Assembly: GCA_027297005.1 (NCBI GenBank)
Contig: JAPUIN010000162.1
Coordinates: forward strand, 1 to 8,050
DNA length: 8,050 bases
Reading direction: 5' to 3'
DNA from: Acidobacteriota bacterium
GTDB taxonomy: Bacteria > Acidobacteriota > Polarisedimenticolia > Gp22-AA2
The position numbers were made by a program, and so were the translations under genes. The notes beneath the pieces are model-generated. The model saw only the letters and a program-made list of their open reading frames with translations. It made no database searches and was not told the origin of the DNA. Shown here piece by piece: positions 5,832 to 8,050 of this stretch (position 1 is its first letter; every line of letters starts with the position of its first letter).

Positions 5832-7174
5832 GGGCGGGCATCGCCGGCACGCAGGTGCCATCGAGTGCTACAGCCGGGCCGGGGACGCCGCCGCTTCACC
5901 TGGCGCTGGGCGTTGCCTTCAACCGAGGCGTCGAGCATGGGGAGAAGCGCACGGATCTGTGCGAGGCCGGTGCGGATCAGGAAAGCCGAATTGCGGCCGA
6001 AGCTCTTGCTCCCCAGTATGAAGAAGCCGGGTTCCGGGTTCGTGAGGACCTCGGCTTCCGGCGCTGGCTGAGCGAGACAATCACCCCCTCCCGTTGCTCC
6101 GAGGAGCGCCGCCGCGATCTTCATCGGGCCCGAGGTGGCCCAGCATTCATGGACCTGAAGCTCTGCGTAGATCGAGCGATCCGGTTCGTATCCGACGAGA
6201 GCGAGGATCCGATCGACCTCCACGCGCCCCGTCTCCCCCCCTCTCCTCAACGTCACCCGCAACGCCCCTCGCCCCGACACGCGACGACCGGATGCGCGGG
6301 ACACAGCCGGAGCGATCGCGGTCAGGACGGTACCTGGTATCGGCTGGATCGTCGGGACGGCGCCGGTCGCCAGCCGGTTCGCCGCGGCGGCCAGCTCGTC
6401 CCGCGCGGGCAGAGGGTCGTTCGGGAACCTCGGAAGTGGGGCATCCGTCCGGCGTCGGTAGCACCAGAGTACGCGGGTCGCCGGTGCCATGCGCGCCAGG
6501 GCCGCCAAGGAGACCACAGCAGTCGCCGCCGAGTAGCCCGAGCCGATCAGCAGCGTGCGCCGATCGGCGAAGCAGCGACGATCACGCCCCATGATATCCG
6601 GGAGGCGATGGTCGATCAGGCCACCAGACCGCTCCTCTCCGGGGACCGGGATCCCGCCGTCCCCCGGATGCCGATGGCGGTCGTAGGTGCCGGAACCATC
6701 GATCACCAGATCGGCTTCCACCACTCTTCTTCTGCCGCCACGCTCGACAAGGAGATGGAACGGGATTGTGCCCCGCGAGGGATCGCCGATCCGATCCGAC
6801 TTCGTCAGTCCCTCCCGGCCGATCGCGATGACCCGGCAGCCTTCCTTGACCCTCCCCCGGAGGAGGGGAGACCGGGCGAGCGGGCGCAGGTAGTGCGCTA
6901 CGTACTCCAGCCCCGTCGGGGAGCTCTCCACCTCCTCGTAAGGCCGGATCCCCTCACGACCGAGCATGCGCAGTCCGAGCGGAGAACAGTTCATCCCCCA
7001 GGGGGAGAACATCCTGAGATGGCCCCAGCGCCGGCAGTTCTCCCCGACCCCACCGGCCTCCAGAACCTTGACGTCGTAGCCCCTCTCCGCGGCGTGGAGG
7101 GCCGCCTCGAGGCCTATCGGCCCGCCGCCGATGATCACGAGCCGGGGGGTTCCTGCACGCATCTCTCTGCCCAC
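5828..7174 (-). CDS. FAD/NAD(P)-dependent oxidoreductase
   Basis: The 448-residue protein has two dinucleotide-binding folds. The FAD fold starts with LVIIGGGPIG (12-21) and ends its second strand at E39. The NAD(P) fold has LLIGSGYSA (208-216) followed by CYRRR (238-242), whose arginines would suit NADPH. A C-terminal segment GSKSFGRNSAFLIRTG (388-403) looks like the family's flavin-closing region. RRWGHLRMFSPW (48-59) is a distinctive loop near the flavin. No CxxC disulfide pair is present, so it is not a classical thioredoxin reductase; flavin monooxygenase-like or thioredoxin-reductase-like oxidoreductases are the nearest broad groups. The start is GTG at 7172-7174, 6 nt after GGAGG (7181-7185). 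ATG at 7160-7162 is an alternative, and the open frame up to 7465 adds no homologous sequence. It is first in the operon, with its stop overlapping the radical SAM GTG. The substrate is unknown. Confidence 0.87.
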   Translation of the reverse strand: MGREMRAGTPRLVIIGGGPIGLEAALHAAERGYDVKVLEAGGVGENCRRWGHLRMFSPWGMNCSPLGLRMLGREGIRPYEEVESSPTGLEYVAHYLRPLARSPLLRGRVKEGCRVIAIGREGLTKSDRIGDPSRGTIPFHLLVERGGRRRVVEADLVIDGSGTYDRHRHPGDGGIPVPGEERSGGLIDHRLPDIMGRDRRCFADRRTLLIGSGYSAATAVVSLAALARMAPATRVLWCYRRRTDAPLPRFPNDPLPARDELAAAANRLATGAVPTIQPIPGTVLTAIAPAVSRASGRRVSGRGALRVTLRRGGETGRVEVDRILALVGYEPDRSIYAELQVHECWATSGPMKIAAALLGATGGGDCLAQPAPEAEVLTNPEPGFFILGSKSFGRNSAFLIRTGLAQIRALLPMLDASVEGNAQRQVKRRRPRPGCSTRWHLRAGDARP

Positions 7175-7180
7175 AGAAAT

Positions 7181-7185
7181 CCTCC
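7181..7185 (-). promoter_or_regulatory. Ribosome binding site deciding the oxidoreductase GTG start
   Basis: On the minus strand GGAGG precedes the GTG at 7172-7174 by 6 nt, the ideal spacing. The next in-frame ATG (7160-7162) would place it 18 nt away. Confidence 0.65.
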
Positions 7186-7252
7186 ACACCCCGCACCAGA
7201 CACGCACTGCAGCGCTCCCCGGTCGTGACGACGCGAGGATGCGAGGGAGTTT

Positions 7253-7258
7253 ATCATA
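7253..7258 (-). promoter_or_regulatory. Possible -10 element of the oxidoreductase operon
   Basis: On the minus strand TATGAT matches 5 of 6 consensus bases and would give a leader of about 70 nt. No acceptable -35 is found at 16-18 bp upstream, so this is weak. Confidence 0.3.
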
Positions 7259-7394
7259 CGGCCCGGATGGGCCTCTTCTCCCTCCCCGGGACCACGTTTG
7301 TGCCGCGATATGGCATGGGTGGAGCTCTTCCCGGACCGCCCCGGTTTGCCATGTGCGGCCGCCGGGCCCATCTTTCCACTCTGGATCGGCCGGG

Positions 7395-7403
7395 TGGTAT
7401 ACT
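7395..7403 (+). promoter_or_regulatory. Extended -10 promoter of the RNase E/G gene
   Basis: TGGTATACT contains TATACT (5 of 6 consensus) preceded by TG at the extended -10 position, in otherwise very GC-rich DNA. The best -35 candidate, TTTCCA at 7373-7378, has a long 19-bp spacer, which an extended -10 can tolerate. The start would be near 7410, giving a leader of about 125 nt. Confidence 0.5.
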
Positions 7404-7426
7404 CGGCCCATTGAGCGGAGCACCCA

Positions 7427-7448
7427 GGGTCGGCAATGGTGCCGGCCC
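7427..7448 (+). promoter_or_regulatory. Leader hairpin 1 of the RNase E/G mRNA
   Basis: GGGTCGGCA (7427-7435) and TGCCGGCCC (7440-7448) form a 9-bp stem with one G-U pair and a 4-nt loop, ATGG. The G-U pair would be C-A on the opposite strand, so the structure favours the rightward transcript. It could take part in autoregulation, as known for the E. coli rne leader. There is no U-run, so it is not a terminator. Confidence 0.5.
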
Positions 7449-7474
7449 GGTCGAGCCTGCCGCAACGCCCCGAC

Positions 7475-7506
7475 GGGATGTCGTCTTTAGCATTAGATGG
7501 CGTCCC
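7475..7506 (+). promoter_or_regulatory. Leader hairpin 2 of the RNase E/G mRNA
   Basis: GGGATGTCGTCT (7475-7486) pairs with AGATGGCGTCCC (7495-7506) in a 12-bp stem with three G-U pairs and an 8-nt loop. All three wobbles pair only in the rightward RNA. The stem ends 18 nt before the Shine-Dalgarno GAGGAG (7525-7530), which stays free. Confidence 0.5.
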
Positions 7507-7535
7507 CACGATGGAGGCTGAATTGAGGAGATACC

Positions 7536-8050
7536 ATGTCCAAATCGATGCTGGTCAACGTGACCGCGGAGGAAGAGCACCGCGTCGCAATCGTTGACAA
7601 CGGCGTTCTCGATGTTTTCGAGATCGAGACATTCAGCCGGGAGCATCTCAAGGGTGACATTTTCAAAGCGACGGTCGAGGGCATAAACACCTCCCTCGAG
7701 GCGGCGTTCGTCAACTACGGCGGCGACCGGGCCGGCTTCCTTCCCCTCGACGAGATCAATTTCAAGGTCTATCCCAGCCGTAACGGGGAGACCGGGAAGG
7801 GGCGCGGCTCGCGCATCACGCGGCATCTCGATAAGGGGATGGAGATCCTGGTCCAGGTGATCCGCGATTCCTTCGCCAACAAACCGCCCACGATGAGCAC
7901 CTATTACTCACTGCCCGGCCGCTACCTCGTCCTGATGCCTGGTGCCGACGCTGCCGGCATCTCCCGGAAGATCGCCGGCGAGGAGAAGCGGGATCGCCTG
8001 CGCCGCATCCTGGATGACCTGACCGTTCCGGAGGGGTTCGGCGTCATCGT
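7536..8050 (+). CDS. RNase E/G family endoribonuclease, N-terminal part
   Basis: The gene runs off the window after 171 codons. The N-terminus MSKSMLVNVTAEEEHRVAIV is typical of RNase E/G. Residues about 38-125 form the S1 RNA-binding domain, with GDIFKATVEGINTSLEAAFVNYG at its core. SLPGRYLVLMP (125-135) and GISRKI (141-146) are family signatures at the end of the S1 region and the start of the 5'-sensor/RNase H-like part. The catalytic aspartates and zinc-link cysteines lie beyond the window, so RNase E cannot be told from RNase G. The enzyme makes single-strand cuts in mRNA decay and rRNA or tRNA maturation. The start ATG follows GAGGAG (7525-7530) by 5 nt; an in-frame ATG at 7548 has no such site. 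A structured leader upstream hints at self-control. Confidence 0.92.
   Translation, partial: MSKSMLVNVTAEEEHRVAIVDNGVLDVFEIETFSREHLKGDIFKATVEGINTSLEAAFVNYGGDRAGFLPLDEINFKVYPSRNGETGKGRGSRITRHLDKGMEILVQVIRDSFANKPPTMSTYYSLPGRYLVLMPGADAAGISRKIAGEEKRDRLRRILDDLTVPEGFGVI

Larger units (their letters stand above)
7175..7535. other. Divergent intergenic region
   Basis: These 361 bp separate the leftward oxidoreductase operon from the rightward RNase E/G gene. I see no convincing protein gene here. The minus-strand frame open from 7465 lacks a ribosome binding site and recognisable domains, and the other open frames are shadows. The region holds a possible leftward -10 (7253-7258), a small GC hairpin (7260-7273), a rightward extended -10 (7395-7403) and two strong hairpins in the rightward leader (7427-7448 and 7475-7506). 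Confidence 0.6.

Noticed and set aside
4126..7174. RiPP biosynthetic cluster
   Set aside because: A radical SAM enzyme with extra cysteines invites this idea, but I found no small precursor-like gene with a core peptide, no leader-binding RRE domain and no transporter in the flanks available.
5780..7228. 482-codon plus-strand open frame opposite the oxidoreductase and radical SAM genes
   Set aside because: The opposite strand has unmistakable Rossmann and radical SAM motifs. The plus-strand product has low complexity and no recognisable fold.
7175..7465. N-terminal extension of the oxidoreductase to an ATG at 7465
   Set aside because: It would place 97 residues without homology before the FAD fold, cross both proposed promoters, and ignore the well-spaced GGAGG before GTG 7174.
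7254..7826. 190-codon minus-strand open frame covering the RNase E/G start
   Set aside because: It overlaps the strongly supported RNase E/G reading frame and its leader and shows no domain or ribosome binding site.

Overview
The window is GC-rich, gene-dense bacterial chromosome. Gaps are short, several starts are GTG, and two operons are tightly overlapped. It holds ordinary chromosomal genes (acetyl-CoA synthetase, succinate dehydrogenase, RNase E/G) and no insertion sequence, phage gene, CRISPR array, tRNA or rRNA that I can see. The organism cannot be named. The succinate dehydrogenase closely resembles the Sdh1 type first described in Mycobacterium, which also occurs in other aerobic GC-rich phyla. 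The RNase E/G N-terminus and overall style would fit an uncultured soil or sediment lineage (Acidobacteriota-, Gemmatimonadota- or Rokubacteria-like), but that is a guess.

Layout from left to right: (1) 1-114, + strand, the last 37 codons of acetyl-CoA synthetase (acs). (2) 133-3982, - strand, a four-gene block read right to left: sdhC (membrane anchor), sdhA (flavoprotein), sdhB (iron-sulfur protein) and a double-ACT-domain protein. A candidate promoter and an 18-bp inverted repeat lie upstream at 4022-4075. (3) 4126-7174, - strand, a three-gene operon read right to left: an FAD/NAD(P)-dependent oxidoreductase, a radical SAM protein with a cysteine-rich C-terminus, and a calcineurin-like phosphoesterase relative whose first metal-binding motif is replaced. 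These genes are joined by 4-nt stop/start overlaps if the GTG start is used for the radical SAM gene. (4) 7175-7535, a 361-bp divergent intergenic region with a candidate promoter on each strand and two strong hairpins in the leader of the rightward gene. (5) 7536 to the window end, + strand, the N-terminal 171 codons of an RNase E/G family ribonuclease.

The left half is central carbon metabolism: acs makes acetyl-CoA from acetate, and succinate dehydrogenase carries TCA-cycle electrons to the quinone pool. The ACT protein is a likely small-molecule sensor riding at the end of the sdh operon. The right half contains the least explained unit, the oxidoreductase / radical SAM / altered phosphoesterase trio. 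Its tight coupling suggests one pathway, probably redox or radical modification of a small molecule or peptide, but the substrate is unknown and I found no precursor peptide gene beside it.
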